From assembly GCA_029884275.1 (NCBI GenBank), contig JAOUIC010000018.1, positions 1 through 11,257 on the forward strand: 11,257 nucleotides of DNA. The letters are read 5' to 3'. Position 1 is the stretch's first letter, and the number at the start of each line of letters is the position of its first letter. Positions 1 to 5,785 of the stretch are shown here, piece after piece. This DNA comes from Gemmatimonadota bacterium (lineage in GTDB: Bacteria; Gemmatimonadota; Gemmatimonadetes; Gemmatimonadales; GWC2-71-9). The position numbers were made by a program, and so were the translations under genes. Below the pieces are notes generated by a model. It saw nothing but the letters and a program-made list of their open reading frames with translations, made no database searches and was not told the origin of the DNA.

Positions 1-20
1 TCCAGCCTGCCCCTGGAAGA

Positions 21-52
21 TAGGGGGGCGGGGTAGGGGCGGGGGGTAGGGG
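21..52 (+). repeat. G-tract repeat with G-quadruplex potential
   Basis: The plus strand here has five consecutive G-runs: 23-28 (six), 30-33 (four), 36-39 (four), 41-46 (six) and 49-52 (four), separated by only 1-2 nt. TAGGGG occurs three times (from 21, 34 and 47). Because the block lies in a palindrome, 67-89 carries the same G-runs on the minus strand, which is the sense strand of the kinase mRNA. Four runs of at least four Gs with loops of 1-2 nt match the classical G-quadruplex pattern. Whether it folds in vivo, and whether it competes with the long hairpin, is inference. Confidence 0.55.
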
Positions 53-93
53 CCGGATATATCCGGCCCCTACCCCCCGCCCCTACCCCGCCC
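26..93. terminator. 68-bp perfect palindrome at kinase gene 3' end, likely terminator
   Basis: Positions 26-59 are the exact reverse complement of 60-93, so each arm is 34 nt and there is no unpaired spacer; the centre is CCGGATATATCCGG. The element covers the stop codon (83-85) and last three sense codons of the leftward kinase gene, so the 3' end of its mRNA would fold into a very stable hairpin. A further 7-bp match (12-18 with 95-101) extends the stem after a 6-7 nt bulge. No T-run follows on the minus strand, so it is not a textbook intrinsic terminator. It may instead stop or stabilise the transcript as a stem, or act on transcripts from both sides. The palindrome is seen directly; the termination role is inferred from position. 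Confidence 0.6.
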
Positions 94-3000
94 GTTCCAG
101 GTTTCCCAGGCGGCCCCGGGCCTGCTGGATGAGTGACGCGAACTCGTCATCCGCCTCGGACCATTGCTCAAGCGCGGCGCGGTATTCCGCCTTGGCCGAC
201 GCGGGGTTCCCCATCGCCTCGTGGACCTGGCCACGGAGCAGATGTGCCTGCCCGATCAGCAACCAGCGCACATCGAACCCTTCGGTTGAAAGCGATGCGA
301 CCTGGAATTCGGCGAGCTCCTTGAGCGCCGCCTCTTCTTCCCCCAGCCGGTGCCACAGCTCGGCCGCGATCATCCTGCGGTAGGCTGACCAGGCCGGCCG
401 CTTGAGATACGAATCGTCCTTTCGCGGGTCGGTGGTGAGAAGCCGGCGGGCCGTGGCGCTGTCGCCCCGGTCCAATGCCGCGAAGGCAAGCAGCTCGGGA
501 GGCGGAGATCCCCCTCCGAGCGCCTCCAGCTCCCGGAGTGACTGTGAACCTCTCGGATCCCCGAGGAAGAGGCCCACGGCGGCAGGCCATCCGAAATGAG
601 CGATCTCGGCGCGCTCCGACTCCGTCGCCGTGCGGGCCCGCTCGGCGACCTGGCGCCAGGTCTCGGCCGTGGGGTCTGAGGGCGCGCCCATGGAAAGCAG
701 GAGATGCCCCCTGTAGAGATGGCCGGCCAAGGTCCGGTTGCCCGCCTTGGAGTTGGCGAGGGCGCCGGGCATCCAGGACGAGGCGATATCGGCCGCCAGG
801 TCCAGATCCCGGCCGGCGAGCCGGGCCCTGCCGGAGTAGGCCAGCAGGTTGGCGCCGTTCAGCACCTCGCCTACCGTTTCGATCGGGAGTTCGCTGCGAT
901 CGAAATCATCGGCGTCCACGCTGTCCGTCGCATCCGCCACCAGCCGGGCGGCCTCCCTGAACTGTCCCTGGGCCGCGAGCACCTGCGCCCGGAGGAAGGG
1001 AAGGTCGGCCCTGCCGGCGGAGGCGGGGTCGATGGCCATGCGATCCAGTTCCGCCAGTGCCGCAGCGTGGGCCCGTGCCACCGAGAGGGCCCGGATCAGG
1101 GCGTTCTGGGCCTGGACGTTCGCGGGCTGGTGCGCCAGCCAGGTGCGTGCGGCGGTGAGCCCTTCGGCGCGGGCGCGAAGTACGGCGCGAGCCAGCTCCA
1201 CGGTGTCCATCACCGGTGCGCCCGGCCCCCGCCGGAACACGACCGAGTCCCCCACCAGCAGCAGGAAGTCGGGGTCGTCGCGTGACGCGAGCCGGTACAT
1301 CTGCTCCAGGTGCTCATACGCGAGGAAGTAGCCCGGGTCGAGCGAGATGGCGCGCTTGAACGCCCGGACCGACTCCGTGAGACGCGGCCCCAGGGTGGCC
1401 GGATCGGCGTCGTGAAAGGTCACGTCACCCAGTCCGTACCAGGCATCCGCATCGAGCGAGTCATTCGCGAGCAGGAGGCGGTACGCCGCCGCGCCCTGCT
1501 GGAAGTCCGCCTGGAGGAACAGGCGATACGCCTCGATCATGGCCCGCTCCCGCTCCGGAAGTCGGCTGGCGAACTGCGTGGCGTGCCGGATGGCGCGGAT
1601 TCCGATCGAGTCCTGGGCACCGTACAGCCACCCGCGGGTGAGGGCCAGCTTGTAGTGCGCCAGGGCGAAGCTGCTGTCGATGGCCACGGCCTGCGCCAGC
1701 AGGCTGTCGGCGGTGGCCAACTGCCAGTCGCTGAGGGCCGTGATACCGCCCAGGTAGTCGCGGTAGGCTTCGAGCGAAACCGTGGTCACGCCCGTGAGGC
1801 TGGTGCTCAGGTCGCCGGGAGCTCCAGACAGGTCCAGCAGCCGCGCCGCCAGTGCGTCGAACAGCGGCCGGGCGTCAATTCCGGCCAGCCCGGCCACCTC
1901 GACGGCGTCCACCCGGTTGCCGGTCGCGACATCGTAGACTCGCGCCGCGAGGCGGAGGGAGTCGCCGCTCCGGATGAATTCTCCGAGCACCACGGTCCAT
2001 GCCCCGGCGTCCCGCGCGAGGCGGCGGGCGGCTGCGAGACCGATTGGATCGCCCTGCCGGTGCCCTCGGCGGGTAAGGAGGTCGTGCAGGCGCTCGTGGT
2101 CGACGACGAAGAGATCCCGCCATTGGGACAAGGTCAGCGCGAGCATGCTGACACTACCGTCCCGAAGCCACTCGACCGCCGCATCGTCGCGGAGGTTGTC
2201 GAACGGCAGGATCAGGAGGGAATGCCTGGGGTCGAGTCCCGCGGGCGGGCCGTCGGGACTGAACCGGATGAAGCCGATACCGAGCACCATCACCAGTGCC
2301 GCAGCCGCCAGGATCCATCGGCGCCCGATCCGGCGATCCTCGGCCTTCGGCTTCTGCTCCGACAGCACTGCATGACGGAAGTCGGCGCCCGATTGCCACC
2401 GCTCCGCCGGGTCCTTCTGCAGGGCCCGGCCGATGGCGCGGGCGAGGCAGAGAGGGACGTCGGGCCGCAGGCTCTCCACCGGCGTCGGCTGCTCGCCGAG
2501 ATGCTTGCTGACGAGGGCGGCGGCATTCTTGGCCCGAAACGGCGGGCGACCGGCGAGGAGCTCGTACGCCACCACGCCGAGGGAGTAGAGGTCGCTCCGC
2601 GGGTCAACTGCCTCGCCGGCGGCTTGCTCGGGACTCATGTAGGTCGGTGTGCCGACTGCCAGTCCCCGTGCGGTATGGAAGCCCTCGTCCCCGCCGGCCA
2701 CAATGCGCGCAATGCCGAAATCGGTGATCAGGGCGCGGCCGGAATCCCGGTCGATGAGGATGTTCTCCGGCTTGATGTCGCGGTGGACCAGACCCGCGCC
2801 CCCCGCCGCGTGGAGGGCATCCGCCAGTTCGGCGACGATGCGGCGGACATCCGCCGCCGGGAGGCGCTGCTCGCGCTGGAGCCGGTCACGCAGGTTCTCG
2901 CCCGCCACGTAGTCCATCACGTAGTAGAAGATGCCGGTGACCTCGCCGGCGGTGTGGATCCCAATGATTCCGGGATGTCGGAGCCTCGCGATCATCCGGG

Positions 3001-3211
3001 CCTCGGCGAGGAACCTCTCGGTGATGCTGGTGTGGGCCGCCAGCTCGGGATGGACCACCTTGACCGCCACCGGGCGGTCCAGGGTGAGGTCGCGGGCGAG
3101 AAACACGATGCCCATGCCACCATGCCCCAGTTCCCGCTCGAGGCGGTACTGGTCCCCGAGGGCCGCCTGGAGGCGGGCCATCAGTTCGGTTGGCGCGATG
3201 GTGGTCGCCAT
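83..3211 (-). CDS. Transmembrane Ser/Thr protein kinase with TolB-like and TPR extracytoplasmic half
   Basis: Hanks-type (PknB-like) kinase, 1042 aa. Catalytic domain at about 23-285: glycine loop GHGGMG (29-34), ATP lysine K51, alphaC glutamate E70, HRDIKPEN (143-150) with catalytic D145, DFG (164-166) and GTPTYMSPE (187-195). All key residues are present, so it should be active. A basic stretch (RRIGRR) precedes one membrane helix at about 299-316, putting the kinase inside and the rest outside the cytoplasm. Residues 331-465 (SLLILPFDNL..., DGSVS...) resemble the TolB N-terminal-like segment often found after such kinases. The rest is helical with TPR-like repeats, for example about 490-530, 585-640, 735-765 and 985-1020. 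The start is favoured because MARLQAALGDQYRLERELG is the usual lead-in to this kinase type; no strong ribosome site is visible. The gene ends inside the 26-93 palindrome and is divergent from an AraC-type regulator. The signal sensed is unknown. Confidence 0.93.
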   Translation of the reverse strand: MATTIAPTELMARLQAALGDQYRLERELGHGGMGIVFLARDLTLDRPVAVKVVHPELAAHTSITERFLAEARMIARLRHPGIIGIHTAGEVTGIFYYVMDYVAGENLRDRLQREQRLPAADVRRIVAELADALHAAGGAGLVHRDIKPENILIDRDSGRALITDFGIARIVAGGDEGFHTARGLAVGTPTYMSPEQAAGEAVDPRSDLYSLGVVAYELLAGRPPFRAKNAAALVSKHLGEQPTPVESLRPDVPLCLARAIGRALQKDPAERWQSGADFRHAVLSEQKPKAEDRRIGRRWILAAAALVMVLGIGFIRFSPDGPPAGLDPRHSLLILPFDNLRDDAAVEWLRDGSVSMLALTLSQWRDLFVVDHERLHDLLTRRGHRQGDPIGLAAARRLARDAGAWTVVLGEFIRSGDSLRLAARVYDVATGNRVDAVEVAGLAGIDARPLFDALAARLLDLSGAPGDLSTSLTGVTTVSLEAYRDYLGGITALSDWQLATADSLLAQAVAIDSSFALAHYKLALTRGWLYGAQDSIGIRAIRHATQFASRLPERERAMIEAYRLFLQADFQQGAAAYRLLLANDSLDADAWYGLGDVTFHDADPATLGPRLTESVRAFKRAISLDPGYFLAYEHLEQMYRLASRDDPDFLLLVGDSVVFRRGPGAPVMDTVELARAVLRARAEGLTAARTWLAHQPANVQAQNALIRALSVARAHAAALAELDRMAIDPASAGRADLPFLRAQVLAAQGQFREAARLVADATDSVDADDFDRSELPIETVGEVLNGANLLAYSGRARLAGRDLDLAADIASSWMPGALANSKAGNRTLAGHLYRGHLLLSMGAPSDPTAETWRQVAERARTATESERAEIAHFGWPAAVGLFLGDPRGSQSLRELEALGGGSPPPELLAFAALDRGDSATARRLLTTDPRKDDSYLKRPAWSAYRRMIAAELWHRLGEEEAALKELAEFQVASLSTEGFDVRWLLIGQAHLLRGQVHEAMGNPASAKAEYRAALEQWSEADDEFASLIQQARGRLGNLERAG

Positions 3212-3379
3212 TGCCGGTGCTCACATCTCTGGTTGCTTGCTGGGCTCCCCCCGGCTGAGGGGACCCGTCACGGCCTGCCGATGTAAGACGCCTGAAGTAC
3301 CCCCAAGGTTGCACTTTGCGCCCTCGCACCGTTGACCCGCGGTTGATGGGCCGGACCCATCCTGCCCCCGTCCGATGCA
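3212..3379. promoter_or_regulatory. Divergent intergenic region between TM kinase and AraC-type regulator
   Basis: This 168-bp gap must hold the start signals for the leftward kinase and probably for the rightward regulator. I find no convincing paired -35/-10 boxes for either. TTGACC at about 3332 is a possible -35 for the regulator but lacks a good -10. A hairpin at 3242-3266 (GGG c TCCCC / GGGGA CCC with one bulged base) would lie in the 5' leader of the kinase mRNA. An AraC-type protein commonly binds its own divergent promoter region, so this is the natural place to look for its operator; that is inference. Confidence 0.35.
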
Positions 3380-4258
3380 ATGGGGGAACCGGTGGGCCAG
3401 CAGATTCGGCCGGCGGCTCCAGGGACGCCCTTGGTGGCCGCGGTCCTGCGGCCCGAGGAGCGTCCCCGGGTCGAGGCGGCGGGGAGCGGGTGGTTTGCGG
3501 TGGTCCACGGCGACTCCATTCCCGATGCCATCCGGGTGGTCCGTGAACGATCGGTAGATGCGGTGCTGGTTTCGGTTCATGGCTGTGGCGGCGGGGAATC
3601 GCCCGGCCTGGATCAGCTGGTCCGGGCCTTCCCGGGGATCCCGACGGTGGCCCTGGTGTCGCGCCACGAGCCGCACGACAGCGAGGCGTTGCTGCACTTT
3701 GGGGCCAGCGGCGTCCGGCAAGTGGTGGATGTCACCGCTCCCGACGGCTGGCAGCGTCTCAGGCAGGTGCTGGGCCAGCCCACCTCGCGCGACGCCGCCC
3801 GGATTCAGGGCCCGGTGCTGGAGGCGTTGGGGGAGATTCCCGCGGATGCGAGGCTGTTCTTCGAGGTGATGATCCGTTTCGCCGAGGATGTCGCCACAGC
3901 GCGAGACTTGAGTCAGCGCCTGGGTCTCTGTCCCACCACCCTCACGTCGCGCTTCGGCCGGGTCGGTTTGCCGTCGCCCAAGAGCTACCTGGCCGCCACC
4001 CGCCTGCTCTACGCGGTGCTGCTGTTCGAGCGGCCCGGTTTCACGGTGGCCGACGTGGCCTATCGCCTCGACTATTCCTCGCCGCAGAGTTTCGGCCGGC
4101 ACGTGCGCTCGCTGCTCGGCATCACCGGCACCGAGCTTCGGCGGCGGGTCACCTTCACCCTGGCATTGGAACGGTATGTCGCGTCGTTGATCCGGCCGTA
4201 CCGCGATATTTGGTCGACCTTCCACCCCCTGGGCCAGGGGGGCCGGGTCAGGAGCTGA
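3380..4258 (+). CDS. AraC-family transcriptional regulator with degenerate receiver-like N-terminus
   Basis: 292 aa DNA-binding regulator. The C-terminal part (about 172-256) has the two helix-turn-helix units of AraC/XylS proteins: TARDLSQRLGLCPTTLTSRF (about 173-192), then FTVADVAYRLDYSSPQSFGR (221-240) followed by a GITGTELRRR tail. The N-terminal part (about 17-132) alternates beta strands and helices like a response-regulator receiver (AAVLRPEE, DAVLVSVHG, TVALVSRHE, GVRQVVDV). However, the acidic pocket, the phospho-accepting Asp (S65 at that point) and the conserved Lys are missing, so phosphorylation there is unlikely. The start is uncertain: no clear ribosome site precedes the ATG, another ATG lies 5 nt upstream out of frame, and GTG codons downstream are possible. 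It is divergent from the transmembrane kinase gene, and its 3' end overlaps pyrE by 11 bp. Target genes are unknown; autoregulation or control of the divergent kinase is a guess from position. Confidence 0.82.
   Translation: MGEPVGQQIRPAAPGTPLVAAVLRPEERPRVEAAGSGWFAVVHGDSIPDAIRVVRERSVDAVLVSVHGCGGGESPGLDQLVRAFPGIPTVALVSRHEPHDSEALLHFGASGVRQVVDVTAPDGWQRLRQVLGQPTSRDAARIQGPVLEALGEIPADARLFFEVMIRFAEDVATARDLSQRLGLCPTTLTSRFGRVGLPSPKSYLAATRLLYAVLLFERPGFTVADVAYRLDYSSPQSFGRHVRSLLGITGTELRRRVTFTLALERYVASLIRPYRDIWSTFHPLGQGGRVRS
4225..4241. terminator. Short GC hairpin at the regulator/pyrE convergent junction
   Basis: CCCCCT (4225-4230) pairs with AGGGGG (4236-4241) around a 5-nt loop. It lies 7 nt beyond the pyrE stop codon (minus strand) and inside the last codons of the convergent regulator gene. 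No T-run follows in either direction, so it is at best a weak or factor-assisted terminator, and a chance GC-rich stem cannot be excluded. Confidence 0.25.
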
Positions 4259-4805
4259 GGCCGAGGCGGGTGGCGGTGGTGAGGGCGGAGACGCCGAGGC
4301 CGGCCTTTTCGATCACATCCCGGCCCCCTTCCTCGCGATCCACCACCGCGAGGACACCGAGGACTGTGCCACCCCCGGCGCGAACGGCGTCCACTGCCTT
4401 GAGGGCGGAAGCGCCCGTGGTGATGACATCCTCGACCACGACGACGGCGTCACCGGGGGAGAAGTTGCCCTCAATCTGCCGGCCGGTGCCGTGGGCCTTC
4501 GCTTCCTTGCGTACGCTGAAGGCATCCACGACCGGGCCGCTCGAGGCGCTAGCTGCCGCGATGGCGCAGGCCACGGGGTCGGCGCCCATGGTGAGCCCCC
4601 CGACGCTCCGCGGCGTCCACTGTCGTGCCCGGATGGCCTGAAGGCCAAGCCGGCCGATCAGGGCCAGCCCCTCGGCCGACAGCGTGGTGAGCCGGCAGTC
4701 GATGTAGAAGGTGGAAGTACGTCCCGAGGCCAGCACGAAGTGACCCCGCTTGACCGACCGTGCGAGCAGCAGGCGATCGAGCGCCTCGCTGTCGGCGGGG
4801 GTCAT
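4248..4805 (-). CDS. pyrE: Orotate phosphoribosyltransferase (PyrE)
   Basis: 185 aa, within the normal length for bacterial PyrE. It transfers the phosphoribosyl group of PRPP to orotate to give OMP, the fifth step of de novo UMP synthesis, in the cytoplasm, normally as a dimer with a shared active site. Visible signatures are the N-terminal SGRTSTFYID (27-36), the catalytic flexible-loop motif RKEAKAHG (99-106, matching the K/K/H arrangement of the E. coli enzyme), and the PRPP-binding motif VVVVEDVITTGAS (121-133) with its acidic pair E125-D126. The frame is open far upstream, but homology begins at MTPADSE, and this ATG overlaps the stop of the preceding kinase gene as ATGA (4802-4805). 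That junction decides the start and implies co-transcription and translational coupling with the kinase. Its 3' end overlaps the convergent regulator gene. Confidence 0.95.
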   Translation of the reverse strand: MTPADSEALDRLLLARSVKRGHFVLASGRTSTFYIDCRLTTLSAEGLALIGRLGLQAIRARQWTPRSVGGLTMGADPVACAIAAASASSGPVVDAFSVRKEAKAHGTGRQIEGNFSPGDAVVVVEDVITTGASALKAVDAVRAGGGTVLGVLAVVDREEGGRDVIEKAGLGVSALTTATRLGLSS

Positions 4806-5695
4806 CGCCCGAAGATCGAGCGGAGAAACCCCGGCTTGCCGCCGTCCCCAGATCCCCGGAGCGCGGGGCAGACACGGGCGGTGAATTCGTCCATGGTCTT
4901 GTAGCGCTTCGACAGGTCGCGCTCGAGGCCGGTCATGACCGCCTGCTCGATCGCCTCGGGGAAGGTGACACCCTTCACCGCCTGGTTGAGCGGGACGGGG
5001 GCCTGGCTGAGGAGCTGCTGGAACAGCTCGCGGGGCGAGCGGCCGGTGTAGGGAAGCGAGTTGGTCAGCAGGTAGTAGGTGATCGTGGCCATGCTGTAGA
5101 CGTCGGCCTGCTCGCTCACCAGCTCCCCGGAGAGCGCCTCCGGCGACACGTACTGCAGCGTCCCCACGAAGAACCCGGCGCGGGTCAGCCGCTCCTCCGG
5201 CTTGAGGTCGGCGTCGCGGGCGATCCCGAAGTCCAGCAGCTTGGCGTGCTGGGTCGCCGGGTTGAACATCATGTTGGCTGGCTTGAGGTCGCGATGGATG
5301 ATGCCCTTGGCGTGCGCCGCGGAAAGCGCGGCCCCGATCTGCTCGACGATCGTCGCGACCAGCGGCGGCGCCAGCGGCCCGGCCTTGATGGCGAACTTCT
5401 CCAGGACCTCGCCATCCACCCACTCGAGCGCGAGATAGTAGAGCGTGTCGGTCTGCCCGAAGTCGTAGGTCTGCACGATGTTCGGGTGGGCGACGCGGGT
5501 GCCGTACTCGGCCTCGCGCAGGAACCGCTTGACCGCGACCGGATCCTGAGCCAGCCGCATGCGGAGTACTTTGACAGCCGCGATTCCGTGTTTCGGGTGC
5601 TCGGCCTTATAGACCGTGGCGGTGCCGCCCTCTCCCACATGCTGGAGGAGGTGGTAGCCCGCGATGGTCTGCCCGATCAGTTCGTCTTTAGGCAT
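4802..5695 (-). CDS. Soluble Ser/Thr protein kinase (PknB-like)
   Basis: 297 aa Hanks-type kinase consisting of almost nothing but the catalytic domain. Motifs in order: glycine loop GEGGTATVY (21-29), ATP lysine K42 (AVKVL), alphaC glutamate E61, HRDLKPANMM (134-143) with catalytic D136, DFG (155-157), GTLQYVSPE (178-186) and D198 in the alphaF region (EQADVYSM). All residues needed for activity are present. No transmembrane helix, sensor or TPR module follows; a short Gly-rich tail (280-297) ends in GFLRSIFGR. It should therefore be cytoplasmic, taking input from a partner or ligand. It is the first gene of a two-gene unit with pyrE, joined by an ATGA overlap, and is divergent from the GWxTD lipoprotein gene across 90 bp. 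No obvious ribosome site precedes the ATG. The substrate is unknown; PyrE or another pyrimidine enzyme is a possibility suggested only by the gene order. Confidence 0.93.
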   Translation of the reverse strand: MPKDELIGQTIAGYHLLQHVGEGGTATVYKAEHPKHGIAAVKVLRMRLAQDPVAVKRFLREAEYGTRVAHPNIVQTYDFGQTDTLYYLALEWVDGEVLEKFAIKAGPLAPPLVATIVEQIGAALSAAHAKGIIHRDLKPANMMFNPATQHAKLLDFGIARDADLKPEERLTRAGFFVGTLQYVSPEALSGELVSEQADVYSMATITYYLLTNSLPYTGRSPRELFQQLLSQAPVPLNQAVKGVTFPEAIEQAVMTGLERDLSKRYKTMDEFTARVCPALRGSGDGGKPGFLRSIFGR

Positions 5696-5707
5696 AGGAG
5701 TCGGGAC

Positions 5708-5736
5708 AAACTACCCCTCGAACTGACCCCTAGCAA
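5708..5736 (-). promoter_or_regulatory. Candidate sigma-70-like promoter of the kinase-pyrE unit
   Basis: Read on the minus strand, TTGCTA (5731-5736) and TAGTTT (5708-5713) are separated by 17 bp and match the -35 and -10 consensus at 4/6 and 3/6 positions. Transcription would begin about 6 nt before the kinase ATG, giving a nearly leaderless mRNA. This would fit the missing Shine-Dalgarno sequence. The match is modest and the assignment tentative. Confidence 0.28.
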
Positions 5737-5747
5737 GCAGCCTTGCT
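5732..5747. promoter_or_regulatory. Inverted repeat overlapping both divergent -35 boxes
   Basis: AGCAAG (5732-5737) and CTTGCT (5742-5747) are a perfect 6-bp inverted repeat with a 4-nt spacer. It sits near the middle of the 90-bp divergent region and touches the proposed -35 elements of both directions. A dimeric regulator bound here could control kinase-pyrE and the GWxTD gene together. The repeat is visible; operator function is inference, and a 6-bp repeat can occur by chance. Confidence 0.3.
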
Positions 5748-5776
5748 TGACGGTCGTCCCTCCGGCCCGGTAAGCT
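5747..5776 (+). promoter_or_regulatory. Candidate sigma-70-like promoter of the GWxTD gene
   Basis: TTGACG (5747-5752, 5/6 to TTGACA) lies 18 bp before TAAGCT (5771-5776, 3/6 to TATAAT). A start about 7-10 nt after the -10 falls at or just before the ATG at 5786, so the transcript would be leaderless or nearly so. This agrees with the lack of a Shine-Dalgarno sequence. It is the best promoter-like pair I can see in the window, but still only a consensus match. Confidence 0.4.
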
Positions 5777-5785
5777 ACCCGCCAG

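Noticed and set aside
21..93. Telomere-like or CRISPR-like repeat reading of the TAGGGG units
   Set aside because: Only five units, irregular in length, arranged as two mirror arms with no spacers. This fits a palindrome, not an array or chromosome end.
1310..3286. Plus-strand open frame of 658 codons opposite the transmembrane kinase
   Set aside because: Antisense to the conserved kinase domain. It has low-complexity composition, no recognisable motif and no ribosome site.
3221..4225. Minus-strand open frame of 334 codons opposite the AraC-type regulator
   Set aside because: Its composition (many Arg, Gln, Gly, Pro, His) is that of an antisense shadow, whereas the plus strand has clear AraC helix-turn-helix motifs.
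4806..5423. N-terminal extension of pyrE, giving a 391-codon frame
   Set aside because: The added residues are an out-of-frame reading of the kinase gene. PyrE homology begins at the ATG at 4805, which overlaps the kinase stop codon.
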